Shown here in pieces: positions 18,122 through 26,493 of a DNA stretch of 64,000 nucleotides. Within the stretch, counting starts at the first letter, position 1. Each line of letters starts with the position of its first letter. This stretch comes from DATHZQ01 sp965216945 (GTDB taxonomy: Bacteria > Actinomycetota > Acidimicrobiia > Spongiisociales > UBA5794), in assembly GCA_965216945.1 (NCBI GenBank), contig CBDCGU010000003.1, positions 3,224,001 to 3,288,000 on the forward strand, read 5' to 3'. Below the pieces are notes generated by a model. It saw nothing but the letters and a program-made list of their open reading frames with translations, had not been told where the DNA came from and searched no databases. Both the position numbers and the translations under genes were made by a program.

Positions 18122-18742
18122 TCACATCGCCGGTGCGGCGGCTCCGCCGGGGATACGAGCGGGCGCCATCACGGCGTCTGCGAGGCCGTAGTCGACGGCC
18201 TGGACCGCCGTCAGCCAGCGGTCTCGATCGGTGTCGCGCTCGACGACGTCGATGGGCTTGCCCGTGTGCCGGGAGAGGACGGCGTGCATCTCCTCCTTCT
18301 GGCGGACGATCTCCTGTGCATGGATTGCGATATCGGACGCCTGGCCCCCGAGACCCCCACCGGGCAGGTGGGGCTGGTGGATCAGCACCCTGGCGTGGGG
18401 CAGCACGGATCGTTTGCCGGGGGCGCCGGCGGCAAGCAGCACCGCCGCGGCCGAAGCCGCCAGCCCGATGCAGGTTGTGGCGACCTCTGGCTTGACATGC
18501 TGCATCGTGTCGTAGATCGCCATCATGGAGGACATCTCCCCACCGGGCGAGTTGATGTACAGGGCGATGTCCTTCTCGGGATCATCGCTCTCGAGGTGGA
18601 GCAACTGAGCGACGATCAGGTTGGCAATGTCGGGCTCGACCTGCCTCCCGAGGAAGACCACTCGGTGACTGAGCAGCCTCGAGTAGATGTCGTAGGCCCG
18701 TTCACCGCGACCCGTCTGCTCGACGACCGTGGGTACCAGCAT
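18122..18742 (-). CDS. clpP: ATP-dependent Clp protease proteolytic subunit (ClpP)
   Basis: Serine protease subunit of the Clp barrel, working with a Clp ATPase encoded elsewhere. The catalytic triad is readable: Ser97 in GLAASAAA, His122 in LIHQPH and Asp170 in ERDTDRD; the oxyanion region YINSPGGEM is intact. The ATG at 18742 is preceded by GGGAGGTG and is preferred over one seven codons upstream. At 206 residues the length is normal. It stands alone, without clpX. Two GCAAC-N6-GTTGC dyads lie in its upstream region, shared with the divergent SRPBCC gene. Confidence 0.92.
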   Translation of the reverse strand: MLVPTVVEQTGRGERAYDIYSRLLSHRVVFLGRQVEPDIANLIVAQLLHLESDDPEKDIALYINSPGGEMSSMMAIYDTMQHVKPEVATTCIGLAASAAAVLLAAGAPGKRSVLPHARVLIHQPHLPGGGLGGQASDIAIHAQEIVRQKEEMHAVLSRHTGKPIDVVERDTDRDRWLTAVQAVDYGLADAVMAPARIPGGAAAPAM

Positions 18743-18758
18743 GTCCACCTCCCAAATA

Positions 18759-18812
18759 TGCAACGCATCGGTTGCACATGCACCTTAGCCTATGCGCAAC
18801 TGCTAGGTTGCG
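18759..18812. promoter_or_regulatory. Two GCAAC-N6-GTTGC dyads in the clpP/SRPBCC divergent promoter region
   Basis: Dyad one, TGCAAC-GCATCG-GTTGCA, occupies 18759-18776; dyad two, CGCAAC-TGCTAG-GTTGCG, occupies 18795-18812. The arms are the same with a six-base spacer each, and the centres are 36 bases apart. The second overlaps the TAGGTT -10 box (18804-18809), which ends six bases before the ATG at 18816. The first lies between the clpP start and a candidate clpP -10 box (TAAGGT, antisense of 18782-18787). A repeated operator is the natural reading; the ArsR-type protein encoded nearby is one candidate binder. Confidence 0.55.
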
Positions 18813-18815
18813 TGT

Positions 18816-19244
18816 ATGCGAGACGAGACATCACACGAGCTGAGCGGGGACATCGCGGTGGTCCGCAGCGCAGACGTCGCCGCACCGGTGGAGGAGGTCT
18901 GGCGTCACCTCAGCGACGGTGATCTCCTCTCGGCATGGATGGATTCCCCCGTCGAGATCGACCCCCGGCCCGGAGGGCGAATCTCCATGACTCCGGATGG
19001 CGGGCAGCCGGTGTGGGGGACCGTCGAAGAGGTGATACCCGGGCGCCGCATCCAATGGGCATGGCGAAGCGACGACGGGATGCCGACCCTGGTCGAGATC
19101 GAGATCGAGGCGGACCGCACCGGTACCCGTTTCACGGTCCGCGAGACGCTGCTGCCGTGGGAGACGGATCATGTGCGGCCCACCTGGCTGCCCGGGCGAG
19201 GGCCGCACGCCGAGGCGTCCTGGCGGCTGCTCGCCGCCGCTTGA
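18816..19244 (+). CDS. SRPBCC/AHSA1-domain protein
   Basis: A 142-residue protein of the Bet v1-like SRPBCC fold, AHSA1 subgroup: DVAAPVEEVWRHLSDGDLLSAWM near the N-terminus, GGRISM in the middle and a C-terminal helix with WRLLAAA. Such proteins bind small hydrophobic ligands and are often encoded beside ArsR-type regulators, as here; the stop overlaps the next start (TGATG). It appears leaderless, with a TAGGTT -10 box six bases before the ATG. The ligand cannot be read from the sequence. Confidence 0.8.
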   Translation: MRDETSHELSGDIAVVRSADVAAPVEEVWRHLSDGDLLSAWMDSPVEIDPRPGGRISMTPDGGQPVWGTVEEVIPGRRIQWAWRSDDGMPTLVEIEIEADRTGTRFTVRETLLPWETDHVRPTWLPGRGPHAEASWRLLAAA

Positions 19245-19549
19245 TGGCGCCGCGCGAGGTCTTCGCCGCGTTGGGGGACCCGACCCGCCTGGACCTGGTG
19301 GCTCGCCTCGCTCGCCGCGGTCCGGCCACGGCAACGGAGCTGGCCGGTGAACTGCCGATGACCCGCCAGGCTGTGTCGAAGCATCTCGACACGCTGTACG
19401 GCGCCGGTCTGGTGGATCGGGCCAAACACGGTCGAGAAGTGCGCTACACGTTTGTCGCCGGTCCGCTGGGTGACGCCGCGGCCTGGCTTGCCGATGTCGG
19501 TTCGGCGTGGGACGACCGCATCGCCCGCCTGCGCGACGCACTCGACTGA
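19244..19549 (+). CDS. ArsR-family transcriptional regulator
   Basis: A 101-residue winged-helix protein. EVFAALGDPTRLDLVARLAR begins the ArsR fold, and MTRQAVSKHLDTLYGAGLVDR is the recognition helix-turn-helix and wing. The metal-binding CVC motif of metal sensors is absent, so a non-metal signal is likely, as for ArsR proteins paired with AHSA1 partners. It overlaps the upstream SRPBCC gene by one base; with the twin dyads upstream, autoregulation of this two-gene operon, and perhaps of clpP, is plausible. Confidence 0.85.
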   Translation: MAPREVFAALGDPTRLDLVARLARRGPATATELAGELPMTRQAVSKHLDTLYGAGLVDRAKHGREVRYTFVAGPLGDAAAWLADVGSAWDDRIARLRDALD

Positions 19550-19645
19550 GCCGGCCGGCGTACCGAGATCAGCTGCTGATTGTGCCTTGACCTTGCTGTG
19601 TGCTCGCCGGCGGGTGGACCGTGGGCCAATACCGCCGCTGTGCGC

Positions 19646-20602
19646 TCAGCCTCGGGCTTTGAGGGCCTCGATCAAGGCCGGCACGACCTTGTGCACGTCT
19701 CCCACGATGCCGAGATCGGAGAGACCGAAGATCGGAGCCTCTGCGTCCTTGTTGATCGCGATGATCGTCGAGGAGTCCTTCATGCCCACCACGTGCTGCA
19801 TCGCCCCCGAGATGCCGCAGGCGATGTATACATCCGGCTTGACCGTCTTCCCGGTCTGGCCGACCTGCAACGAGTACGGCACCCACCCTGAATCCACAAC
19901 CGCACGAGTGGCGCCGACCGCACCACCGAGCAGTGAGGCGAGCTCCTGCATCATCTCGAACTTGTCCGCACCGCCGAGACCGCGGCCACCGGCGATGACC
20001 ACGTTGGCCGCCCCCAGATCGGGGCCCTCGCTCTCCTCGACATGGCGCGCCTTCACGGTGACGTCACCGGCGTGGCCGACGTCCGGCACGTCGACGGCGA
20101 TCGTCTCAGGGGTCGCTGCGTCACCGGGCTCGGCAGGGAACGCCTTCGGTCGGGCGACGACGACAGCCGCACCGCCATCCGTCGTTGTCGTGGTCACCCG
20201 GGTGGTTCCACCGAGAATCTCGTTGGTCACGGCGACCGCACCGCCGTCAACCGAGATATCGACGGCATTCGCCAAGACCGCAGCTCCCAACCGCGCCGAG
20301 AGCCGTCCCGCAACGTCGCGGTCGAGATTGCCCATCGAGAAGACGACCAGGGCGACGTCGCTGCCGTCGAGCACTCCCGAGATGGCTGCTGCAGCTTCCG
20401 CTGCAGGCAACGCATGGTCGGTGTCGAGGTGGTAGATCCGGTCGGCACCGTGGGCGCCATAGGCGGCAAATGCCTCATCCGACGCCGGGCCGACATGGAA
20501 GACTCCCGTGGTCCCGTCGAACGTGCGGGCCTTCGTGAGGTTCTCGAGCGCCGACTGCGGCACGTCGCCACCGGTACCGTCTGCAAAGACCAACTGCGAC
20601 AT
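19646..20602 (-). CDS. etfA: Electron transfer flavoprotein alpha subunit
   Basis: FAD-binding subunit of the heterodimeric ETF, which carries electrons from acyl-CoA and other flavin dehydrogenases to the respiratory chain. The C-terminal FAD domain is complete: GGRGLGGADKF, VVDSGWVPYSLQVGQTGKTV, YIACGISGAMQHV and INKDAEAPIF. The ATG at 20602 gives 318 residues; the frame is open upstream but composition is not protein-like there. The gene follows etfB with a one-base gap on the same strand. Confidence 0.95.
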   Translation of the reverse strand: MSQLVFADGTGGDVPQSALENLTKARTFDGTTGVFHVGPASDEAFAAYGAHGADRIYHLDTDHALPAAEAAAAISGVLDGSDVALVVFSMGNLDRDVAGRLSARLGAAVLANAVDISVDGGAVAVTNEILGGTTRVTTTTTDGGAAVVVARPKAFPAEPGDAATPETIAVDVPDVGHAGDVTVKARHVEESEGPDLGAANVVIAGGRGLGGADKFEMMQELASLLGGAVGATRAVVDSGWVPYSLQVGQTGKTVKPDVYIACGISGAMQHVVGMKDSSTIIAINKDAEAPIFGLSDLGIVGDVHKVVPALIEALKARG

Positions 20603-20603
20603 G

Positions 20604-21368
20604 TCAGACCACCTTCGCTTGCTCGAGGAGGGCCACGATCTTGGTGTAGGCCTCACCGTCGTCCTCGACGACCTCGCCGGCTTGGCGGGCGGGGACGGGT
20701 TCCACCGACTGGATTTGCTGGTTGGAGGCAGGGTCGACGCCCAGTTCGCCTGCCGTGACCTTGTCCACCGGCTTCGACTTCGCCTGCATGATCCCCTTGA
20801 ACGTCGGGTAGCGAGGCTCGACGACACCGGAGGTCACCGACAGCACCAGCGGCGTGGTCGCCTCCACCTCGTCGTAGCCGGCCGCGGTTTGGCGCTCGAT
20901 GCGAAGCCCGCCGTCCATGAGCTCGACCTTGCGGGCGAACGTCAACGACGGCACGCCCATCAGTTCGGCGACCTGTTGGGGAACGACGCCGGTGTACCCG
21001 TCCGTCGACTCAGTACCCGCGATCACGACATCGACCTCTTCACGGGCGAGCGCTGCGGCGAGCACACGGGCAGTTGTCAGCGCATCCGAGCCGCGCAGCG
21101 CCTCGTCATCGACGACCACGGCCTTGTCCGCACCCATGGCGAGGGCTTGGCGGATGCCCTGCAGTGAGCCGGAGGGCGACATGGACACCACGGTGACGGT
21201 TGAGCCTTCGCCCGCTGCTTCGGCGAGTTGGAGGCCCACCTCGATGCCGTACCGGTCGGTGTCGTCGAGGACCTGATCGTCGGGGCGCATGACGAAGTGC
21301 GTCGCCGGATCGAGCTCGTACGGTGTCGCCGGATCGGGAATCTGCTTGGCGCAGACGGCGATCTTCAT
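20604..21368 (-). CDS. etfB: Electron transfer flavoprotein beta subunit
   Basis: Partner of EtfA, binding AMP. The start MKIAVCAKQIPDP and the segments ALAMGADKAVVV, GTESTDGYTGVVPQQVAELMG and PRYPTFKGIMQAK are typical of the family. The 254-residue length is normal. A GAGAGGAG ribosome-binding site precedes the ATG. It is the first gene of the etfB-etfA pair. Confidence 0.95.
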   Translation of the reverse strand: MKIAVCAKQIPDPATPYELDPATHFVMRPDDQVLDDTDRYGIEVGLQLAEAAGEGSTVTVVSMSPSGSLQGIRQALAMGADKAVVVDDEALRGSDALTTARVLAAALAREEVDVVIAGTESTDGYTGVVPQQVAELMGVPSLTFARKVELMDGGLRIERQTAAGYDEVEATTPLVLSVTSGVVEPRYPTFKGIMQAKSKPVDKVTAGELGVDPASNQQIQSVEPVPARQAGEVVEDDGEAYTKIVALLEQAKVV

Positions 21369-21466
21369 GAGGCTCCTCTCTCAAATCCTGAATGGCGAGA
21401 TGGTCGCCGATTCTCCGTGTGCGCTCAAATCGACTCGAGGCTCCGCCAACGGGCCATGGGCGCTCG

Positions 21467-22807
21467 TCAGCCGCGCACTTCGTCGAGCACCAGTTCCGGC
21501 GACTGAGCCGGCTCGTCGGCGATCGTCCACGCCTGCTCGATGAGAGGCAGCGCCGACGCCAGCCGGCCCTCGTCGTTGTAGGCAACGGTCGCCAGGCGCT
21601 CACCCGCACTGACCGGGTCGCCGACCTTCTTGTGCAGTGAGATGCCGACCGCGGGATCCACGTCGTCCTCTTTCTGCTGGCGCCCGCCGCCGAGCCGCAC
21701 CGAGGCGAGGCCGAGATCGAGCGCATCGCACACCGTGACCACACCGGCGATCGGAGCGGCCACCGGGTGACTTCGTGATGCTGAAGGCAGGAGCGTCCGG
21801 TTGAGCACGACGTTGGCGTTGCCTCCCTGTTCGGCGATCACCTCGGCGAACTTGTCGAGGGCAGCGCCGGTGGACACCGCCGTTTCCAGGCGAGTGCGCG
21901 CTTCGGATGCGTCGTTGGTGATGCCGCCGGCGAGCAGCATCTCGACGCCGAGTCGATACGTGATCTCGACGAGATCCTCGGGTCCGTTGCCCTGCAACAC
22001 GTCGAGAGACTCGGTCAGCTCGTTGGCATTGCCGATCTCGTTGCCGAGTGGCTGATCCATGTTGGTGAGCAGGGCCACGACCGGCGTGTCGTGGGACGCG
22101 CCGATACCCACCATCGTCTCGGCGAGCAAGCGGGCCGAAGCCTCGTCCTTCATGAAGGCGCCACTGCCCACCTTGACATCGAGCACCAATGCATCGAGGC
22201 CCTCGGCGAGCTTCTTGGACATGATCGACGAAGAGATGAGCGGGACTGACGGCACGGTGCCGGTTGCGTCTCGCAGCGCATAGATCCGCCGATCGGCCGG
22301 CACCAGCGTCTCAGACTGGCCGGCGAGCACCAGGTGGTGTTTCTCCAGGACCCGGCGGAACTCGTCGGGGTCGAGGGCGGTGCGAAAACCGGGGATGGAC
22401 TCGAGTTTGTCCAATGTGCCGCCAGTGTGTCCGAGACCGCGGCCCGACATCATCGGGACGGCCACTCCGCACGCCGCCACCATCGGAGCAAGTGGGATGC
22501 TGACCTTGTCCCCGACGCCACCCGTCGAGTGCTTGTCGACCTTCGGCGCAGGCAGGTGGTCGAAGTCGAGGACCTCACCGCTGTAGAGCATCGACTCGGT
22601 CCACACGGCGAGCTCGTCGGGGCTCATCCCGCAGAAGAAGATCGCCATCAGCAGGGACGACATCTGGTAGTCGGGCAGCCGATCGGCTGTGTACTGGGCG
22701 ATGATCCAGCGCAGCTCGTCCGCGGAGAGCTCACCGCCGTCCCGCTTGCGTTCGATCAACTCGGTGCTGGAGTGAGTGGCCATCTCCGGAGGATACGGCA
22801 CCGCCAT
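21467..22807 (-). CDS. deoA: Pyrimidine-nucleoside (thymidine) phosphorylase
   Basis: Phosphorolysis of thymidine and related pyrimidine nucleosides to base plus (deoxy)ribose-1-phosphate. KVDKHSTGGVGDKVS is the phosphate-binding signature; DYQMSSLLMAIFFCGM, GRGLGHTGGTLDKLES and KVGSGAFM are further family blocks. The 446-residue length is usual. An ATG at 22783 is an equally plausible start that matches the family N-terminus better; neither has a strong ribosome-binding site. With the cytidine deaminase it suggests pyrimidine salvage. It is unclear whether it prefers thymidine alone or uridine as well. Confidence 0.92.
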   Translation of the reverse strand: MAVPYPPEMATHSSTELIERKRDGGELSADELRWIIAQYTADRLPDYQMSSLLMAIFFCGMSPDELAVWTESMLYSGEVLDFDHLPAPKVDKHSTGGVGDKVSIPLAPMVAACGVAVPMMSGRGLGHTGGTLDKLESIPGFRTALDPDEFRRVLEKHHLVLAGQSETLVPADRRIYALRDATGTVPSVPLISSSIMSKKLAEGLDALVLDVKVGSGAFMKDEASARLLAETMVGIGASHDTPVVALLTNMDQPLGNEIGNANELTESLDVLQGNGPEDLVEITYRLGVEMLLAGGITNDASEARTRLETAVSTGAALDKFAEVIAEQGGNANVVLNRTLLPSASRSHPVAAPIAGVVTVCDALDLGLASVRLGGGRQQKEDDVDPAVGISLHKKVGDPVSAGERLATVAYNDEGRLASALPLIEQAWTIADEPAQSPELVLDEVRG

Positions 22808-22838
22808 GCACCACCGCGAGAACCCCAGGTGGCGGCTC

Positions 22839-23117
22839 CTATCGGCTCACCACACGACCCTTCTTCACGAGGACGCCCTCGGTGCGGAGGCGTTCGGCGT
22901 GCTCCTTCTCGTGGTGCGGGACCAGCCGACCCGTGGCGGTGACGACACGCCACCAGGGGAGACCGCGGACCGTGCGAAGAACGTTGCCCACGGCCCGGGC
23001 AGCTCCCGGGTAGCCCGCCTCGTCTGCCACCTCGCCATAGGCCATGACGTGCCCGCGGGGTATCGCCTCGATGACCGCGACCACCGCCTCGGTGAACGCC
23101 GGCGGTTCGTCGCTCAC
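22839..23117 (-). CDS. Alkyltransferase-like protein (MGMT-fold, no active cysteine)
   Basis: A 92-residue protein with the DNA-binding domain of O6-alkylguanine alkyltransferases: IPRGHVMAYGEVADEAGYPGAARAVGNVL, then LPWWRVV where the true enzymes have PCHRV. Replacement of the catalytic Cys by Trp marks alkyltransferase-like proteins, which bind O6-alkylguanine and hand lesions to nucleotide excision repair. The GTG at 23117 overlaps the stop of the upstream methyltransferase (GTGA), so they are co-translated. The frame is open much further upstream, but that part is antisense noise. Confidence 0.85.
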   Translation of the reverse strand: MSDEPPAFTEAVVAVIEAIPRGHVMAYGEVADEAGYPGAARAVGNVLRTVRGLPWWRVVTATGRLVPHHEKEHAERLRTEGVLVKKGRVVSR

Positions 23118-23764
23118 GGCCGGCGCAGGATCAGTGACTGCATGTGGCGCTCGTCCCCGTCGTGCTCGTGGATGTCGGGCACGAAGGTGTCGAAGGTCTC
23201 CACCGTGAAGACCGCTTCGACCTCGCGCCGCAGCGTGTCGTCGCTGCGCATGCAGAAGAATCGAGGCGGAGGGTAGAAATCGTCCTCGTAGATCCCTTCG
23301 TCGTCGACGCCACCCCAGACGCCCAGGTAGAACAGCCCTCCCGGTGCCAGCACGTCGGCGATGCCGGCCAGGACGGCGGGGAAGTCTGCGGACGGAACGT
23401 GGTGAACGCAATTCATCGCCCAAGCCGCATCGAACGACCGTCGCCGGAACCCGAGTTCGTACATGTCGCGGACATGGGCATCGAGCCCCTTGGCGCGACA
23501 CAGCTCCGCCTGTGCGGGGGAGAGATCGATGGCGGTGACGGTGGCTCCGTGTGCGGCGAACCACTGCGATGTGTAGCCGACCCCGGCGCCGATCTCGAGA
23601 AAGGTTCCCTTGCCCTCTGCCACCATCAGCTGGTGAAAGCGCTCGGCGATGGGCCGGCGCCAACCGGCTTCCCCCATCTCGTCCCGTCGCCCGGCCGCAG
23701 CATCGTACGAAACGGCGAGCGACGAGCGGAAGTCGGGCGGTGGGGGAGCGGGTGTCAGCTTCAC
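23114..23764 (-). CDS. Class I SAM-dependent methyltransferase (copy 2 of a tandem pair)
   Basis: A 216-residue Rossmann methyltransferase: FLEIGAGVGYTSQWFAA is motif I, AIDLSPAQ motif II, and FDAAWAMNCVHHVP motif IV. Near the C-terminus an unusual block DDEGIYEDDFYPPPRFF is shared with the neighbouring upstream methyltransferase, showing the two are paralogues. The methyl acceptor cannot be told. The gene is coupled on both sides: a four-base overlap with the upstream copy and another with the alkyltransferase-like gene. Confidence 0.8.
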   Translation of the reverse strand: MKLTPAPPPPDFRSSLAVSYDAAAGRRDEMGEAGWRRPIAERFHQLMVAEGKGTFLEIGAGVGYTSQWFAAHGATVTAIDLSPAQAELCRAKGLDAHVRDMYELGFRRRSFDAAWAMNCVHHVPSADFPAVLAGIADVLAPGGLFYLGVWGGVDDEGIYEDDFYPPPRFFCMRSDDTLRREVEAVFTVETFDTFVPDIHEHDGDERHMQSLILRRP

Positions 23765-24390
23765 GTGACGCGCAGGAGCCTGACCTGAGGGTGCAGACCG
23801 GCCGAATCCGCCTGATCGTGCAGCAGCTCCGTGGTGACGACGTCAAATCCGGGAGCGTCGACTGCCGCGAAGTCGTCGTCTGTGAAGAACGAGAAGAAGC
23901 GTGGTGGCGTGAGCCAGTCGTCCTCGTGAGGTCCCTCGTGGTCGAACCCGCCCCACACGATGATCTTGGCGAGGCCGCCGGCCACCAGCACGCGCCGGAT
24001 CTCGGCAAGGACGCCACCGAGCTCGGCCTTGGGAACGTGGAGAAGAGAGTTGAAGGCGAGAGCGCCGTCGAAGGTCGCATCCTCGAAGGGCATGTCGTGG
24101 AAATCGCCGACGACGGCGCGTACGCCGCGGGCCTGGGCACACATCACGTTGGCGGGGGAGAGATCGAGCCCCATCACGTCGAGGTCGCCCGCGGCCATCC
24201 GCTCGGCGATCTGGCCGGTGCCACAACCGACGTCCAGCACGGACCGCAGGCCGGCCGTGATCATCCGCTCGACGAGATCGTCGACCGCTGCGAAACGCCA
24301 CGCCTCGGGGTCCCGGGCGTTGCGTCGCTCCGCGTCTGCGTCGTAGGCGAGACGGAGTTTGGCTTTCACGTTGGGCTCCACGGACAGCAC
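23761..24390 (-). CDS. Class I SAM-dependent methyltransferase (copy 1 of a tandem pair)
   Basis: A 209-residue methyltransferase with motif I LDVGCGTGQIAERMA, motif II GLDLSPANV and motif IV FDGALAFNSLLHVPKAE. The C-terminal block GPHEDDWLTPPRFFSFFTDDDF parallels that of the next gene, indicating tandem duplication with divergence. The start is uncertain among closely spaced GTG codons at 24390, 24381 and nearby. It begins a three-gene leftward operon that ends with the alkyltransferase-like gene and is divergent from ffh. The substrate is unknown. Confidence 0.8.
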   Translation of the reverse strand: MLSVEPNVKAKLRLAYDADAERRNARDPEAWRFAAVDDLVERMITAGLRSVLDVGCGTGQIAERMAAGDLDVMGLDLSPANVMCAQARGVRAVVGDFHDMPFEDATFDGALAFNSLLHVPKAELGGVLAEIRRVLVAGGLAKIIVWGGFDHEGPHEDDWLTPPRFFSFFTDDDFAAVDAPGFDVVTTELLHDQADSAGLHPQVRLLRVT

Positions 24391-24451
24391 GATACCGACA
24401 GCACGGCCGATCGACTCCGCATGGCGCGGCGAGTTCGATCGCCGATCTCCC

Positions 24452-24457
24452 TACACT
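24452..24457 (+). promoter_or_regulatory. -10 box TACACT upstream of ffh
   Basis: TACACT ends nine bases before the ATG of ffh; no Shine-Dalgarno sequence lies between, so the leader should be only a few bases or absent. Confidence 0.4.
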
Positions 24458-24466
24458 TCCCATCGC

Positions 24467-25804
24467 ATGTTCGACACGATCTCTTCCCGACTCGGAGACG
24501 TCTTCTCGCGCCTGCGGGCGAAGGGCAGGCTGGACGAGAAGGACGTCGACGCGGCATTGCGAGAGGTGCGGCTGGCGCTGCTCGAGGCCGACGTCAACGT
24601 CGCCGTCGCAAAGTCATTGCTCGGGCGCGTCAAAGAGCGCGCCCTGGGGGCTGAGGTCACGAAGAGCCTGACGCCCGGCCAGCAGGTCATCAAAATCGTC
24701 CACGAAGAGCTCATCACCACGCTGGGCGACGAAGCCCCCCTCGCACGGCCGTCCGCCCCCCCGCTCGTGATCCTCATGGCCGGACTGCAAGGGTCGGGCA
24801 AGACGACCACGTCGGCCAAGCTCGCCAAGCATCTCAAGTCGAAGGGCCGCCGGCCGCTCCTGGTCGCCGCCGACCTGCAACGACCCGCCGCCATCGACCA
24901 GCTCGAGACCCTGGGCAGACGCGTCGGCGTGCCCGTCTACGTCGATCGCAAGGCCAAGGCGCCGCGGCTGGTGAAGGCGGCGATGAAGGAGGCCCGCACC
25001 GAAGGGCACAACGTCGTCATCATCGACACGGCAGGGCGCCTCCAGATCGACCAGGAGCTCATGAGGGAGCTGGCAGCCGTCAGGAAGTCGGTCGATCCTG
25101 ACGAAGTCCTGTTGGTGGTCGATGCGATGACCGGTCAGGAGGCCGTCAACGTCGCTCAGGGCTTTCTCGAGCACACCGACCTCACGGGCCTCGTCCTCAC
25201 GAAGCTCGACGGTGACGCCCGCGGGGGAGCTGCGATCTCGGCACGCGAGGTCACCGGCCGGCCGATCAAGTTCGTCGGTCTCGGCGAGGGCCTCGACGAT
25301 CTGGACGTCTTCTACCCGGAGCGCATGGCGTCGCGCATCTTGGGGATGGGCGACGTGCTCACGCTCATCGAGAAGGCGGAGCTGGCGTACGACGAGGAGG
25401 AGGCCAAGGCTGCCGCGGAGAAGCTGCGCACCGCAAGTTTCGACCTCGAGGACTTCTTGGAGCAGTTCCAGCAGCTGCGGAAGATGGGTCCGCTGCAATC
25501 GCTGGTTAGTATGCTGCCCGGCGCCGGGCAGATGCTCAAAGACGTCGAGGTGGACGAGCGCGATCTGAACCGGGTCGAGGCGATCATCCGCTCGATGACG
25601 CCGGCGGAACGGCGCAATCCCAAGATGATCAACGGGAGCCGCAAGCGCCGTATTGCAGCAGGCTCGGGAACCAGGCCGCAGGACGTCAACGGCGTCCTGA
25701 AGCAGTTCTCCGAAGCGCAGAAGATGATGAAAGCCATCGCAGGTGGAAAGAGCCCGATACCGGGGCTCGCACTGCCCGGGATGGGTCGCAACAAGAAGAG
25801 GTAG
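24467..25804 (+). CDS. ffh: Signal recognition particle protein Ffh
   Basis: GTPase and RNA-binding subunit of the SRP, targeting membrane proteins co-translationally to FtsY. The N domain starts at MFDTISSRLGDVFSRLR; the G domain has GLQGSGKTTTSAKLA (about 105), DTAGRLQID and TKLDGDARGGAA; the M domain (from about 330) contains FDLEDFLEQFQQLRKMGPLQSL and ends with MTPAERRNPKMINGSRKRRIAAGSG split by charged residues. The ATG at 24467 gives 445 residues; the upstream open frame is noise. rpsP follows after eight bases. Confidence 0.97.
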   Translation: MFDTISSRLGDVFSRLRAKGRLDEKDVDAALREVRLALLEADVNVAVAKSLLGRVKERALGAEVTKSLTPGQQVIKIVHEELITTLGDEAPLARPSAPPLVILMAGLQGSGKTTTSAKLAKHLKSKGRRPLLVAADLQRPAAIDQLETLGRRVGVPVYVDRKAKAPRLVKAAMKEARTEGHNVVIIDTAGRLQIDQELMRELAAVRKSVDPDEVLLVVDAMTGQEAVNVAQGFLEHTDLTGLVLTKLDGDARGGAAISAREVTGRPIKFVGLGEGLDDLDVFYPERMASRILGMGDVLTLIEKAELAYDEEEAKAAAEKLRTASFDLEDFLEQFQQLRKMGPLQSLVSMLPGAGQMLKDVEVDERDLNRVEAIIRSMTPAERRNPKMINGSRKRRIAAGSGTRPQDVNGVLKQFSEAQKMMKAIAGGKSPIPGLALPGMGRNKKR

Positions 25805-25812
25805 CTCGAGAC

Positions 25813-26244
25813 ATGGCAGTGAAGATCCGCCTGACGCGGATGGGCAAGAAGAAGCAGCCGACGTACCGTGTCGTCGTGGTCGACTCGCGCAAGCCGCGCG
25901 ATGGCGCTTTCATCGAGCAGATCGGTCGGTACGACCCCCGCCAGGAGCCCTCGTTGATCGAGATCGACAACGAGCGGGCACTCGTCTGGTTGCGCAACGG
26001 CGCTCAGCCCACCGATCGGGCGAAGAAGCTCCTGGAGATCTCCGGCGCCTGGACCCGCTTCCGCGTCGACAAGGGCGACATCCACACGATCGACGCCTCT
26101 CCCGCACCCGCGGCGGAGCCGCCTGCAGATGAGCCGGCTGCAGATGAACCGGCTGCGGCTGCCGAGGTGGCCGAGGCCCCCGCCGCTGACACGACCGAGG
26201 AAGCCTCCGCAGCCGCCGCCGCCGCAGAGGAGGCCACGACGTGA
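25813..26244 (+). CDS. rpsP: 30S ribosomal protein S16
   Basis: Core S16 (MAVKIRLTRMGKKKQPTYRV through about residue 90) followed by a roughly 50-residue tail made almost only of Ala, Glu, Pro, Asp and Thr. Such low-complexity tails are common in actinobacterial S16 proteins. It opens the classical rpsP-khpA-rimM block and overlaps khpA by four bases (GTGA). Confidence 0.96.
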   Translation: MAVKIRLTRMGKKKQPTYRVVVVDSRKPRDGAFIEQIGRYDPRQEPSLIEIDNERALVWLRNGAQPTDRAKKLLEISGAWTRFRVDKGDIHTIDASPAPAAEPPADEPAADEPAAAAEVAEAPAADTTEEASAAAAAAEEATT

Positions 26245-26492
26245 GCAAGGGAGAGATCGTCGGCAAGGTCGTCGACTACGTCGTCAAGCAGATCGTCGAC
26301 GACGACGAGGCTGTCGAGGTCGAGATCGTCGATGACGGTGAGGACGCCGTCGTCGCCGAAGTACGGACCGCCAAGTCGGACATGGGCCGCGTGATCGGCC
26401 GCCGCGGCCGGGTCGCCAGGGCCATTCGATCCGTCGCCGGCGCCGCAGGCGATGAAGAGGGCATCGACGTACAGGTCGAGTTCCTCGACTGA
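26241..26492 (+). CDS. khpA: KH-domain RNA-binding protein KhpA
   Basis: An 83-residue single KH-domain protein. The RNA-binding GxxG loop is IGRRGRVARAIRSV, preceded by the beta strand VVAEVRTAKSDMGRVIG. KhpA proteins bind many RNAs and, in Gram-positive bacteria, influence cell size and division. The GTG start overlaps rpsP and the stop is one base from rimM, the order typical of Actinomycetota and Firmicutes. Confidence 0.94.
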   Translation: MSKGEIVGKVVDYVVKQIVDDDEAVEVEIVDDGEDAVVAEVRTAKSDMGRVIGRRGRVARAIRSVAGAAGDEEGIDVQVEFLD

Positions 26493-26493
26493 G

